NCBI RefSeq assembly: GCF_000373105.1
Contig: NZ_KB890441.1
Span: 49,755 to 84,540, forward strand
Reading direction: 5' to 3'
Length of the DNA stretch: 34,786 nt
Source of the DNA: Neolewinella persica DSM 23188
GTDB lineage: Bacteria; Bacteroidota; Bacteroidia; Chitinophagales; Saprospiraceae
Of this stretch, positions 22,941 to 30,418 are shown in pieces (the stretch's first letter is position 1; the number at the start of each line of letters is the position of its first letter). The notes beneath the pieces are model-generated. The model was not told where the DNA came from and searched no databases. It saw only the letters and a list, made by a program, of their open reading frames with translations. Both the position numbers and the translations under genes were made by a program.

Positions 22941-23372
22941 ATGAAGCATCTGATTCTATTCTTACTCCTGGTCTTATTCACCGCTTGTGATAAAGCCGAA
23001 ATTGATTCGCCCTTACCAGGCTGCGGACCGGCCATTGACATCAATGCGGACCGGGCAAACGATGCCACCGATAACTTCGCTCTCCTTGACGCCAACGTAG
23101 CGGGTAAATGCCTGACCGTAACTATTGCCGCAACCGGATGCGGTTCACAAGCCTGGCAGTTGGACCTGGTCACCGATGGTGCGATCGGTGAAAGCTTACC
23201 GACACAAAGTGCGGCCCGCTTGTTGTTTACTGACCCCGCAGCAGGAGGCATTACCTGCCAGGCGGAAATTCAGGCTACCTATGAATTTGACCTCAGCAAC
23301 TACCTGACCGATGAAGTTTTGCCGACTCAATTTTCCTTACTGGATACTGGTCTGTCGTTTAGTATTGAGTAA
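22941..23372 (+). CDS. putative lipoprotein, cysteine-containing, unknown function
   Basis: The 143-residue product has a lipoprotein signal with lipobox LFTAC (Cys15). The mature region contains CGPAIDINADRANDATDNFALL and several Cys residues (Gly-Cys-Gly, GKCLTV, ATGCGSQAW, ITCQAE), suggesting disulfides in the periplasm or at the cell surface. The start at 22941 is chosen because the signal peptide begins there. An upstream in-frame ATG at 22800 overlaps the divergent gene and lacks signal character. A terminator follows at 23414. Confidence 0.8.
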   Translation: MKHLILFLLLVLFTACDKAEIDSPLPGCGPAIDINADRANDATDNFALLDANVAGKCLTVTIAATGCGSQAWQLDLVTDGAIGESLPTQSAARLLFTDPAAGGITCQAEIQATYEFDLSNYLTDEVLPTQFSLLDTGLSFSIE

Positions 23373-23413
23373 GGGGGGGGATGTTAAGGCTAACCTGAAA
23401 GTATCATAGAATT

Positions 23414-23455
23414 GAAAGGGGGAATAACCGGCGCTGGTTTTTCCCCCTTTCTATA
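23414..23455 (+). terminator. intrinsic terminator after the lipoprotein gene
   Basis: GAAAGGGGGAA (23414-23424) pairs with TTCCCCCTTTC (23441-23451), with ACC/GGT inside. It lies upstream of the next start codon, so the oxidoreductase gene likely has its own promoter. Confidence 0.75.
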
Positions 23456-23486
23456 TTATCTTACTGGAATCAACCAACTAACTTAC

Positions 23487-24533
23487 ATGTCCACCATTAA
23501 CGTCGCCCTGCTCGGCTACGGCCTCTCCGGTCGCTACCTGCAGGCTCCTTTTTTTAAAGCCCATTCCGGATTTCGGGTAACCAGGGTAATGACCAGTCGG
23601 ACAAAGGAGTTGCACGAAGTATTCTCCAACCTCACGCCAACGGCAACTGCGGAGGAGGTTTTTTCTGATAAGACCATCGACCTGGTTGCCATCGCAACAC
23701 CTAATGCCACCCACTACGAATTGGCCCGCGCAGCATTGAAAGCTGGAAAGCACGTACTGGTCGACAAACCTGCCTGCGCCACGGCTGCAGAACTACGGGA
23801 ATTGCGGGACCTGGCGGAAGCCAGTAGGCTTCAGCTTTTTGTTTTCCAGAATAGGCGGTGGGACAGTGACTTTCTCACCGTACGGCAAGTACTAAAGAGC
23901 GGAGAACTTGGCCAGTTGGTTGCCTTTGAAGCCCGCTACGATCGTTGGAAACCGGAACCAAACGCCAAGGCCTGGAAAGAAACCCCCGGCCCCGGTGCAG
24001 GGATGCTCTACGATCTGGGATCTCACCTGATTGACCAGGCGATCGCTTGCTTTGGTATTCCCGACCAAGTTAGCGGCCGGACCTGGATACAGCGATCATT
24101 TTCCACCATCCCCGATGCTTTTGACCTCCAAATGAGATACGATGGCTTTACCGCTGACTTGTCCTGTAGCCTGCTGGTACGGGAACCCACTCCACGCTAT
24201 CGGCTGCACGGAACACTCGGTGCTTACGTCAAATACGGTATCGACGTACAGGAAGATCAACTAAAGGCTGGTATGTCTCCCTTAGCGACAGATTTCGGCC
24301 GGGAACCGGCAGCGCAGGATGGGATACTGCATACGGAGCGGGCCAATGAGGTCTTTCGGAGCACCATCCCGACCATCGCCGGTAGGTGGCTGGGCTTATT
24401 TGAAAACATGTACGACTCGATCACGGGCAAGGCAAAACCTGCGGTAACCTTGGAAGAAGTGATTGCGCAACTGGAGATCATTGAAACGGTAGGGGTGACC
24501 AGCCCCGATAGCGGTTTTACCATTACTGATTGA
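23487..24533 (+). CDS. Gfo/Idh/MocA family oxidoreductase
   Basis: This is a predicted NAD(P)-dependent dehydrogenase acting on a sugar, inositol or related substrate. The Rossmann fold opens with VALLGYGLSGRY (residues about 6-17). The family's AxPNATHYELARAALKAGKHVLVDKPAC block includes the DKP that replaces the usual EKP. The second domain begins at FVFQNRRWDSDFL and carries the conserved YDLGSHLIDQA helix. Length 348 residues is normal. Start 23487 (MSTINVALLGYG) is used rather than the 25-residue longer form, whose extra residues are not homologous-looking. Substrate cannot be told from the sequence. It has no obvious operon partner. Confidence 0.93.
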   Translation: MSTINVALLGYGLSGRYLQAPFFKAHSGFRVTRVMTSRTKELHEVFSNLTPTATAEEVFSDKTIDLVAIATPNATHYELARAALKAGKHVLVDKPACATAAELRELRDLAEASRLQLFVFQNRRWDSDFLTVRQVLKSGELGQLVAFEARYDRWKPEPNAKAWKETPGPGAGMLYDLGSHLIDQAIACFGIPDQVSGRTWIQRSFSTIPDAFDLQMRYDGFTADLSCSLLVREPTPRYRLHGTLGAYVKYGIDVQEDQLKAGMSPLATDFGREPAAQDGILHTERANEVFRSTIPTIAGRWLGLFENMYDSITGKAKPAVTLEEVIAQLEIIETVGVTSPDSGFTITD

Positions 24534-24668
24534 CGGGTTAAACACCCTGTTTTTCTGATCTTTACTTTTTTCGGGCGGAATTCCACAGGTCGGTCGCCTA
24601 CCGCTTTCTTTCGAAATGATACCGTTCCCTTTACAATCAACACGGTGCTAGTCAGTTGATTAGGCTGT

Positions 24669-24795
24669 TTTTCCACCTAAAAGACGAGTTTTCCACATGT
24701 TGAAAACGTTTTCCACATTGTGGATAAAATTAGATAAAATGTTAAGTGATTGATAATCAGCGCAAAAGCATGTTTTTTCCACACGGTGTGGAAAA
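24669..24795. promoter_or_regulatory. cluster of DnaA-box-like nonamers
   Basis: Plus-strand TTTTCCACC (24669), TTTTCCACA at 24689, 24709 and 24775, and minus-strand TTTTCCACA (24787-24795) lie in 127 bp, together with one perfect TTATCCACA on the minus strand (24719-24727). The last two TTTTCCACA copies form a palindrome (24775-24795). The intervening segment 24728-24760 is AT-rich (GATAAAAT words). DnaA is known to bind TTATCCACA, both at oriC and at the E. coli nrdAB promoter. Here the cluster precedes nrdB by about 340 nt. It could be an origin, a DnaA-titrating or regulatory site, or an unrelated repeat. Confidence 0.6.
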
Positions 24796-24876
24796 CTAAG
24801 GTGAAAATCTCTTAATCTTTAGTTTACCTTAGCCATTGTACGAGGGAAAACAACATTTTTTATGTTTTTCTTCGCT

Positions 24877-24896
24877 GTTCTTTATTACTGATACCA
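24877..24896 (+). repeat. 20-bp direct repeat, copy 1 (nrdB leader)
   Basis: GTTCTTTATTACTGATACC plus A matches the copy at 25065-25084 at 19 of 20 positions. They bracket the hairpin at 24897-24954. Confidence 0.7.
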
Positions 24897-24954
24897 CTTA
24901 GGCTAAGGCGGCATACTCCCTCTCCGGAATGGATGCCGCCTTAGTTAGCCTAAG
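24897..24954. repeat. 18-bp stem with 4-nt bulge in the nrdB leader
   Basis: CTTAGGCTAAGGCGGCAT (24897-24914) pairs with the segment 24933-24954 (ATGCCGCCTT, then TAGCCTAAG after a short bulge). It could be an attenuator, an RNA stability element or an operator. There is no U-tract. Confidence 0.75.
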
Positions 24955-25064
24955 CCCTTATTGGCTGCGGCTTCTACATTCACACTTTTCTCACGACCTC
25001 GGTTTTTACTATTCTTTCTTCCGCTGGCCATCCGGTCATGAAGCAGGTAGACTTCCGACGGCTC

Positions 25065-25084
25065 GTTCTTTCTTACTGATACCA
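25065..25084 (+). repeat. 20-bp direct repeat, copy 2 (nrdB leader)
   Basis: GTTCTTTCTTACTGATACC plus A, 188 bp after copy 1 and 47 nt before the nrdB start codon. Confidence 0.7.
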
Positions 25085-25131
25085 AGATTTTTTAATTCGA
25101 TTTTTATCATCTTTTTACCTGTTTCTGCCTA

Positions 25132-26109
25132 ATGAATGCAAAGCTAGAGCCAATCCTCACCGAAAATGATGGTCGTTTCGTCCTCTTTCCCATCGAGCAC
25201 GACGACATCTGGAAATACTACAAAGACAACGAAGCTTGTTTCTGGACCGCCGAAGAGATCGACCTCAGTGCCGACCTTGCCGACTGGAACAATAAACTCA
25301 ACGACAACGAGCGGCACTTCATCAAACATGTGCTGGCTTTCTTCGCTGCCTCCGACGGCATCGTGAACGAAAATCTGGCGGAGAACTTCCTTTCAGAAGT
25401 TCAGTACACCGAAGCCAAGTTCTTCTATGGGTTCCAGATCATGATGGAAAATATCCATTCCGAGACTTATAGTCTACTGATCGATACCTACATCAGCGAT
25501 CCTAAAGAGAAAGACTACCTCTTCAACGCCATCGAAACAATGCCCTGCGTGCAGAAAAAGGCCGAATGGGCCCTGCGCTGGATCGACAATGGCAACTTCG
25601 CCGAGCGAATTATTGCCTTTGCCGCCGTTGAGGGTATCTTCTTCTCCGGATCGTTCTGCTCTATCTTCTGGCTTAAGAAGCGTGGCCTGATGCCAGGACT
25701 GACCTTCTCCAATGAACTGATCAGCCGGGACGAGGGTATGCACTGCGATTTTGCCTGCCTGCTCTACACCAAGCACATCGTTAATCAGCTGGCCCCGGGC
25801 GTAGTTACCGGTATCATTAAAGATGCGGTGGAAATCGAAAAAGAATTTGTCTCAGATTCCCTGCCAGTTAACCTGATCGGCATGAACGCCGACATGATGT
25901 GCCAGTACATTGAGTTCGTTGCCGACCGCCTTCTGGTGGAACTTGGCGAACAGAAAGTATGGAATGCTGAAAATCCTTTCCCATGGATGGACATGATCAA
26001 CCTGCAGGGGAAGACCAACTTCTTCGAGAAGCGGGTAGGGGAGTACCAGAAAGCTGGTGTTACCTCTGACCGGGATAAGCAGGTCTTTAGCCTCGACGAG
26101 GACTTCTAG
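25132..26109 (+). CDS. nrdB: class Ia ribonucleotide reductase, small (beta) subunit
   Basis: This subunit holds the diiron-tyrosyl radical used to start dNTP synthesis. Of 325 residues, the metal and radical residues are in place: Asp75 (FFAASDGIV), Glu106 and His109 (MMENIHSE), Tyr113 in TYSLLIDTY (the radical tyrosine position of eukaryotic-type R2), then Glu in [10 protein letters not shown] and Glu/His in [10 protein letters not shown]. It belongs to the eukaryote-like class Ia group common in Bacteroidota. The C-terminus ends with FSLDEDF, as expected for docking to the alpha subunit. It is followed by nrdA after a 300-nt repeat-filled spacer. Confidence 0.98.
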   Translation: MNAKLEPILTENDGRFVLFPIEHDDIWKYYKDNEACFWTAEEIDLSADLADWNNKLNDNERHFIKHVLAFFAASDGIVNENLAENFLSEVQYTEAKFFYGFQIMMENIHSETYSLLIDTYISDPKEKDYLFNAIETMPCVQKKAEWALRWIDNGNFAERIIAFAAVEGIFFSGSFCSIFWLKKRGLMPGLTFSNELISRDEGMHCDFACLLYTKHIVNQLAPGVVTGIIKDAVEIEKEFVSDSLPVNLIGMNADMMCQYIEFVADRLLVELGEQKVWNAENPFPWMDMINLQGKTNFFEKRVGEYQKAGVTSDRDKQVFSLDEDF

Positions 26110-26409
26110 TCATTGAATTGCTGAGTTGGTGAGTTGCCGAGTGGCTACCGCTGCTTCCACTCACTTTGCTTCGCTCGTTCGCCTACCTCGTACGGCAGCA
26201 ACTCACCAACTCAGTGACTCAAAAACCCACTTTGCACCTGCGGCCGCGCCCATAATGCAACGCTTGCCTAACTTCTCACACCTGCCCCGCCTACCACATG
26301 CGGAGCAACTCAGCGACGCACAGCTCGCTAACTCACTCCTCACACCTGCCCCGCCTGCCTCGTGCGGTAGCAACTCACCAACTCAGCGACTCAAAAACAC
26401 ACCAACTCA
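26110..26409. repeat. repeat-built nrdB-nrdA spacer
   Basis: CTGAGTTGGTGAGTTGC (26121-26137) is the perfect 17-nt inverse of GCAACTCACCAACTCAG (26198-26214). A degenerate unit containing CACACCTGCCCCGCC, a GTGCGG core and CAACTCACCAACTCAGCGAC recurs from 26181, 26277 and 26340, the last running to within a few bases of the nrdA ATG. A dispersed-word copy lies at 26231-26250. I see no gene. Confidence 0.85.
26231..26250 (+). repeat. dispersed word in the nrdB-nrdA spacer (copy 6)
   Basis: TTTGCACCTGCGGCCGCGCC, one mismatch from the consensus. Confidence 0.75.
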
Positions 26410-28950
26410 ATGAAAGTCATCAAGCGCTCCGGCCGTCCCGAGGACGTCTCCTTCGATAAAATCACCGCCCGCATCAAGAAGCTTTGTTACGGGCTTGACG
26501 AGAACTTCGTCGACCACATCAACGTAACCAAGAAGGTCATCCAGGGCCTCTACGACGGCGTTACCACCGTCGAGCTCGACAACCTCGCAGCCGAAACGGC
26601 CGCCAGTATGAGCACCGTGCACCCCGACTACGCGCAACTCGCTGCCCGTATCGCGATCTCTAACCTGCACAAAGAAACCGACAAGTCGTTCTCCGCTACC
26701 ATGGAGGCTCTGTACAACTACGTTGACCCCAAGACCGGCGAAGCTGCCGGCCTCATCGGTGACGATACCATGCAGGTGATCCGCGACAATGAAGCGAAGC
26801 TCGACGCGGCCATCATCTACGACCGCGACTTCGAATTCGACTACTTTGGCTACAAAACCCTCGAGCGCAGCTACCTGATGCGCATGGACGGTGCCGTGGT
26901 GGAACGCCCCCAGCAAATGCTGATGCGCGTTGCCGTCGGCATCCACCAGGAAGACATTGACTCCGTCATCCAGACTTACCAGCTGATGAGCGAGAAGTGG
27001 TTCATCCACGCTACGCCTACCCTGTTCAACTCAGGTACGCCAAAGCCACAGATGAGCTCCTGCTTCCTCCTCAGTATGACGGACGACAGCATCGAGGGGA
27101 TCTTCGAAACACTGCGCCGCTGTGCGCGCATCAGCCAGAGTGCTGGCGGTATTGGTCTCAGCATCCACAACATCCGGGCTACGGGCAGTTACATCAAAGG
27201 TACCGGTGGTACCTCCAACGGCATCGTGCCGATGCTGAAGGTATTTAACGATACCGCGCGCTACGTTGACCAGGGTGGTGGCAAGCGCAAGGGCGCCTTC
27301 GCCGTTTACCTGGAACCATGGCACGCTGATATGTTCGAGTTCCTGGAACTGAAGAAGAACCACGGTAAGGAAGAAATGCGCGCGCGCGACCTCTTCTACG
27401 CCTTGTGGATGAATGACCTGTTCATGGAGCGCATCAAGGCTGACGCCGACTGGAGCCTCTTCGACCCCAGTGAAGCGAAAGGCTTGTTCGATGTGCACTC
27501 CGGCGAATTCGAAGCCCTGTACCACCAGTACGAAGCCGAGGGCAAGGCGGTCAAGACCGTCAAGGCCCGTGACCTGTGGACGGCCATCCTCGACAGTCAG
27601 ATCGAAACCGGTACGCCTTACATCCTATATAAGGACGCGGCCAACAAGAAATCCAACCAGCAGAACCTCGGTACCATCCGGAGCTCAAATCTCTGTACGG
27701 AGATCATGGAATACACCAGCCCCGACGAGGTGGCCGTGTGTAACCTGGCCAGCCTGGCGCTGCCCAAGTACGTGAAGGAAGACAAGACCTACGATTTTGA
27801 TCGCCTCGTGGAAATCACCCGCGTGGTGACCCGTAACCTGAACAAGGTCATTGACCGGAACTACTACCCTATCGAGGAGGCGCGTACCTCCAACATGCGC
27901 CACCGCCCGATCGGCCTCGGCGTTCAGGGGCTGGCAGATGCCTTCATCATGATGCGCATGCCGTTCGACTCTCCGGAGGCGCGGCAGATGAACAAGGATA
28001 TCTTCGAAGCGATGTACTTTGCAGCCTGTACGGAGTCCATCGAGTTGGCTAAGAAAGAAGGACACTACCAAACTTACCCCGGTAGTCCTGCCAGCAAGGG
28101 CGAACTTCAGTTCGATCTTTGGGGCGTAACCCCCAGCGACCGCTGGGACTGGGCCGGTCTGAAAAAGGACCTCGCCAAGCACGGTATGCGCAACAGCTTG
28201 CTTGTTGCACCAATGCCGACGGCCTCCACCAGCCAGATCCTTGGTAACAACGAATGTTTCGAGGCTTACAGTTCCAACATGTACACCCGCCGGACGCTTT
28301 CCGGTGAGTTTGTGGTCGTCAATAAGCACCTGCTGCACGACCTGATCGGCCTTGGCCTCTGGGATAACAGCATGCGTAACCGCCTGATGCAATCCAACGG
28401 TTCCATCGCGTCGTTCACCGACGTACCACAACACCTCCGCGACCTGTACAAGACGGTCTGGGAGATCAGCCAGAAAGTGGTGATCGACATGGCCGCTGAC
28501 CGTGGTGCCTACATCTGCCAGAGCCAGTCGATGAACCTCTTCGTAGAGGACGTCAACCACGGTAAACTTAGCAGCATGCACTTTTACGCCTGGTCTAAGG
28601 GCCTCAAAACCGGCATGTACTACCTCCGTACCAAGGCTGCGCGCGATGCCATCCAGTTCACCGTTGATAAGACGCTCACAAAGCAGGGCGAGGAAGGCAA
28701 CGGCGAAGTGAAGCAAGGCAAGCGTAACCTGAAGGCGGGGCCGCAGGTGCAAAGTGATGATGCCCAGGCAAATGCAGTGGTTGCAGAACCTGCCGTCGTC
28801 GTCGCTTTAGCTGAAGTACCGGAAGTAAAGGCGGAGGCCAAGCCTTCCCCCGCTGCCGCCGGCTTCGAGGAGCTTACCGCTGCCGATGTGGAGAACGTTG
28901 GCAAGGCTTGTAGTCTGGATGATCCGGATTGTATTGCTTGTAGTGCGTAG
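26410..28950 (+). CDS. nrdA: class Ia ribonucleotide reductase, large (alpha) subunit
   Basis: This is the catalytic subunit that reduces NDPs to dNDPs. Of 846 residues, the first ~95 are an ATP-cone ([34 protein letters not shown]), implying dATP feedback control. The barrel contains SSCFLLSM (first active-site Cys), [54 protein letters not shown], and [19 protein letters not shown]. The redox-active Cys pair is at the extreme C-terminus in [13 protein letters not shown]. Residues about 755-820 are a low-complexity linker; residues 775-782 (KAGPQVQS) are encoded by a copy of the dispersed word. An intrinsic terminator follows. Confidence 0.98.
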   Translation: MKVIKRSGRPEDVSFDKITARIKKLCYGLDENFVDHINVTKKVIQGLYDGVTTVELDNLAAETAASMSTVHPDYAQLAARIAISNLHKETDKSFSATMEALYNYVDPKTGEAAGLIGDDTMQVIRDNEAKLDAAIIYDRDFEFDYFGYKTLERSYLMRMDGAVVERPQQMLMRVAVGIHQEDIDSVIQTYQLMSEKWFIHATPTLFNSGTPKPQMSSCFLLSMTDDSIEGIFETLRRCARISQSAGGIGLSIHNIRATGSYIKGTGGTSNGIVPMLKVFNDTARYVDQGGGKRKGAFAVYLEPWHADMFEFLELKKNHGKEEMRARDLFYALWMNDLFMERIKADADWSLFDPSEAKGLFDVHSGEFEALYHQYEAEGKAVKTVKARDLWTAILDSQIETGTPYILYKDAANKKSNQQNLGTIRSSNLCTEIMEYTSPDEVAVCNLASLALPKYVKEDKTYDFDRLVEITRVVTRNLNKVIDRNYYPIEEARTSNMRHRPIGLGVQGLADAFIMMRMPFDSPEARQMNKDIFEAMYFAACTESIELAKKEGHYQTYPGSPASKGELQFDLWGVTPSDRWDWAGLKKDLAKHGMRNSLLVAPMPTASTSQILGNNECFEAYSSNMYTRRTLSGEFVVVNKHLLHDLIGLGLWDNSMRNRLMQSNGSIASFTDVPQHLRDLYKTVWEISQKVVIDMAADRGAYICQSQSMNLFVEDVNHGKLSSMHFYAWSKGLKTGMYYLRTKAARDAIQFTVDKTLTKQGEEGNGEVKQGKRNLKAGPQVQSDDAQANAVVAEPAVVVALAEVPEVKAEAKPSPAAAGFEELTAADVENVGKACSLDDPDCIACSA
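28734..28754 (-). repeat. dispersed word inside nrdA (copy 7)
   Basis: The minus strand reads CTTTGCACCTGCGGCCCCGC and C, a perfect consensus copy. In the nrdA frame it adds A-G-P-Q-V-Q-S to the linker ahead of the C-terminal redox tail. Confidence 0.8.
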
Positions 28951-28976
28951 ATATCGCCCAAATTGATTAGAAGAAA

Positions 28977-29014
28977 AATCCCGGAGCCAATGATTTTGGC
29001 TTCGGGATTTTTTT
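28977..29014 (+). terminator. intrinsic terminator after nrdA
   Basis: AATCCCGGAGCCAA (28977-28990) pairs with TTGGCTTCGGGATT with one mismatch, a 4-5-nt loop, and is followed by a T tract. Confidence 0.88.
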
Positions 29015-29063
29015 GGGCGGGTGCAATGCGGGAGGCGCGCGCAATGTGGGAGGCGGGTGCAAT

Positions 29064-29138
29064 GCGGGAGGGGGCAAGCCCCTCCCGTACGTGCAATCAT
29101 TTGTTTTGCCTGTAGGAGAGGGGCTTGCCCCCTCCCGC
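29064..29138. repeat. REP doublet 1, 3' of the RAYT gene
   Basis: Two REP-like palindromes stand in inverted orientation. The right copy (29112-29138) begins with GTAG and then GAGAGGGGCTTGCCCC; the left copy (29064-29090) is its inverse, with core GGGGGCAAGCCCC and GTAC in place of GTAG. Just upstream (29018-29063) shorter GTGCAATGCGGGAGG words are repeated. This is the GTAG-plus-palindrome architecture of REP/BIME elements. Confidence 0.82.
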
Positions 29139-29164
29139 AATGCCCGCCCAGCCCAGCCCCCAAA

Positions 29165-29845
29165 TCATCCCCCATGAAATTTATCCCGCGCCCAGGTCTG
29201 CACATTATTGCGGATGTAATGCCGGATGCGCCGGGCCGCCTCCGGCGTGCGGATGATGATTTCGTAGAAGCTGCGGTGCCAGAGTTTGCCGAGGCATTCG
29301 TTGTTGGTGTTGGCGAGGGCCATGCAGTCGCGGTAGGTCAGGGATTTGTAGGCACCGATGATGGCGGATAGGGTGGGGGGGGGGGCGATATCACGGGCAG
29401 GGGTAAGCCCCTCCCATACCCCACCATCATCGTTTATCTCGTAGGGGAGGGGCTTGCCCCCTCCCGCTTTATCGTCCCCATCGACATCGCCTGCATTGCG
29501 CCCATCGTCCCCGCCGGCCGTATCGCGCGCGCGCCCATTGCCACCATTGCGGCCATCGCCATGCCCCCCATCGCCCCCATCAGCAGCATCCCATTCCCCC
29601 AAATATATCACCCCATGCATATGGTTAGGCATAATCACGAATTCGCCGAGATCAATATGTGGGTAAGCAGCCGCCAAGGCAAGCCATTGGTCATGCGCAA
29701 AGTGGCCATAAGCATTGAGGTGTATCATGCCGTTGGTAATAGGTCCGAAAAGGTGCCTGTGTTGGTCACAGCAGATGGTAATGAAGAAGGCATTAGGACG
29801 GCTGTAATCGTAGCCGGAGAGCCGGATAGCTTTGCGGGTTCTCAT
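29165..29845 (-). CDS. REP-associated tyrosine transposase (RAYT, IS200-like Y1 family)
   Basis: A single-strand DNA transposase-like protein of the Y1_Tnp/HUH group that handles REP palindromes. The 226-residue product starts MRTRKAIRLSGYDYSRPNAFFITIC, has the HUH motif in MPNHMHG (His75, His77), and the catalytic Tyr194 in LWHRSFYEIIIRT, followed by RRIRHYIRNNVQTW. The start at 29845 is used because the residues encoded further upstream are not family-like. Between residues about 84 and 155 is a long Gly/Asp-rich linker absent from typical RAYTs. Its last part (128-152, with GGGKPLPYE and VWEGLTPARD) is encoded by an inverted pair of the cognate REPs. A run of 11 C residues in the coding strand encodes the PPP before TLSAII. 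It is downstream-flanked by REP doublet 1. Confidence 0.9.
   Translation of the reverse strand: MRTRKAIRLSGYDYSRPNAFFITICCDQHRHLFGPITNGMIHLNAYGHFAHDQWLALAAAYPHIDLGEFVIMPNHMHGVIYLGEWDAADGGDGGHGDGRNGGNGRARDTAGGDDGRNAGDVDGDDKAGGGKPLPYEINDDGGVWEGLTPARDIAPPPTLSAIIGAYKSLTYRDCMALANTNNECLGKLWHRSFYEIIIRTPEAARRIRHYIRNNVQTWARDKFHGG
29375..29385. repeat. homopolymer G11/C11 tract inside the RAYT gene
   Basis: Eleven consecutive G on the plus strand (C on the coding strand) at residues about 154-157 (A-P-P-P). Tracts this long slip in replication and would shift the frame ahead of the catalytic Tyr194. Also a known trouble spot for sequencing accuracy. Confidence 0.8.
29395..29467. repeat. REP doublet 2, inside the RAYT gene
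   Basis: The right copy (29441-29467) begins GTAG and GGGAGGGGCTTGCCCC, and the left copy (29395-29419) is its inverse with core GGGGTAAGCCCC and GTAT. The pair is in frame with the transposase and encodes part of its linker. Sequence is close to doublet 1. Confidence 0.82.
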
Positions 29846-30418
29846 GGTTAATGGGTTAGGGCGTTTCAGTGAAAGTAGGTTACAAGCAATATTAAAGCAA
29901 ATTAAGTTTTTAAATTTTAAAAACCCATTTTTGTGTTTAATGGAGGATGGGGTAGCCTTACCACCCTCCCTGGAGCCAGCAATCTGCAGCCAATTTACCC
30001 TGCTCTTTAAGCCTTCCTCCTGCACCCGCGCGCCGTCGCCCGTAGGTACTATGTCAGGAACCAATCGGCCACTTGCCGCATACAAGATAATTTGAGTCAT
30101 TGACCCTGGCCCCTGTTCGCGACAATATCTAAACCGAGTATTTCTACCCAATCCACTACCGATATCTACGTGGTTTTCCCACGAGTCTGCTCTTTCTTAC
30201 CCAATAAAAGCTGTCCTTAATCAATAATAGGTTCAGGGTGAACGTGCAGCAAAGCCAGCATCCAGGGCCGAACCATGATGATAAACCCATTTTGCGGAGA
30301 ATTGTAAGTGCTGTGGAATTGATATTAAATAAAAACATATTCGACACACTGCAAAAATGATTTTACCGTAGAGGAGCAGGTCATCACTTTTACATGACCA
30401 CCAATTCCTACCCATAAA
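29846..30418. other. 573-nt gene-free region
   Basis: No gene is supported. It contains an AT palindrome around 29905-29928 (GTTTTTAAA/TTTAAAAAC), a dispersed-word copy at 30017-30041, and a TATTTCTACCCA word at about 30131-30145 reminiscent of half of the twin-dyad elements. The rest is unremarkable. Confidence 0.55.
30017..30041 (+). repeat. dispersed word, CGCGCCG subtype (copy 8)
   Basis: TCCTGCACCCGCGCGCCGTC starts a 25-nt copy ending in GCCC. It is close in its second half to the copy at 31634-31659. Confidence 0.65.

Larger units (their letters stand above)
24534..25131. other. ~600-nt gene-free region upstream of nrdB
   Basis: Unusually long for this window. It carries the nonamer cluster (24669-24795), AT-rich sequence, the hairpin at 24897-24954 and a 20-bp direct repeat pair. 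No gene is supported. A short open frame (24929-25132) ends overlapping the nrdB ATG but has no resemblance to a protein family; a leader peptide is possible but unproven. Confidence 0.6.

Noticed and set aside
24929..25132. Short open frame overlapping the nrdB start as a gene
   Set aside because: It begins inside a hairpin and shows no protein-like pattern; a leader peptide cannot be excluded but is not supported.
26126..26413. Open frame across the nrdB-nrdA spacer
   Set aside because: It is generated by the repeats, which are open in several frames.
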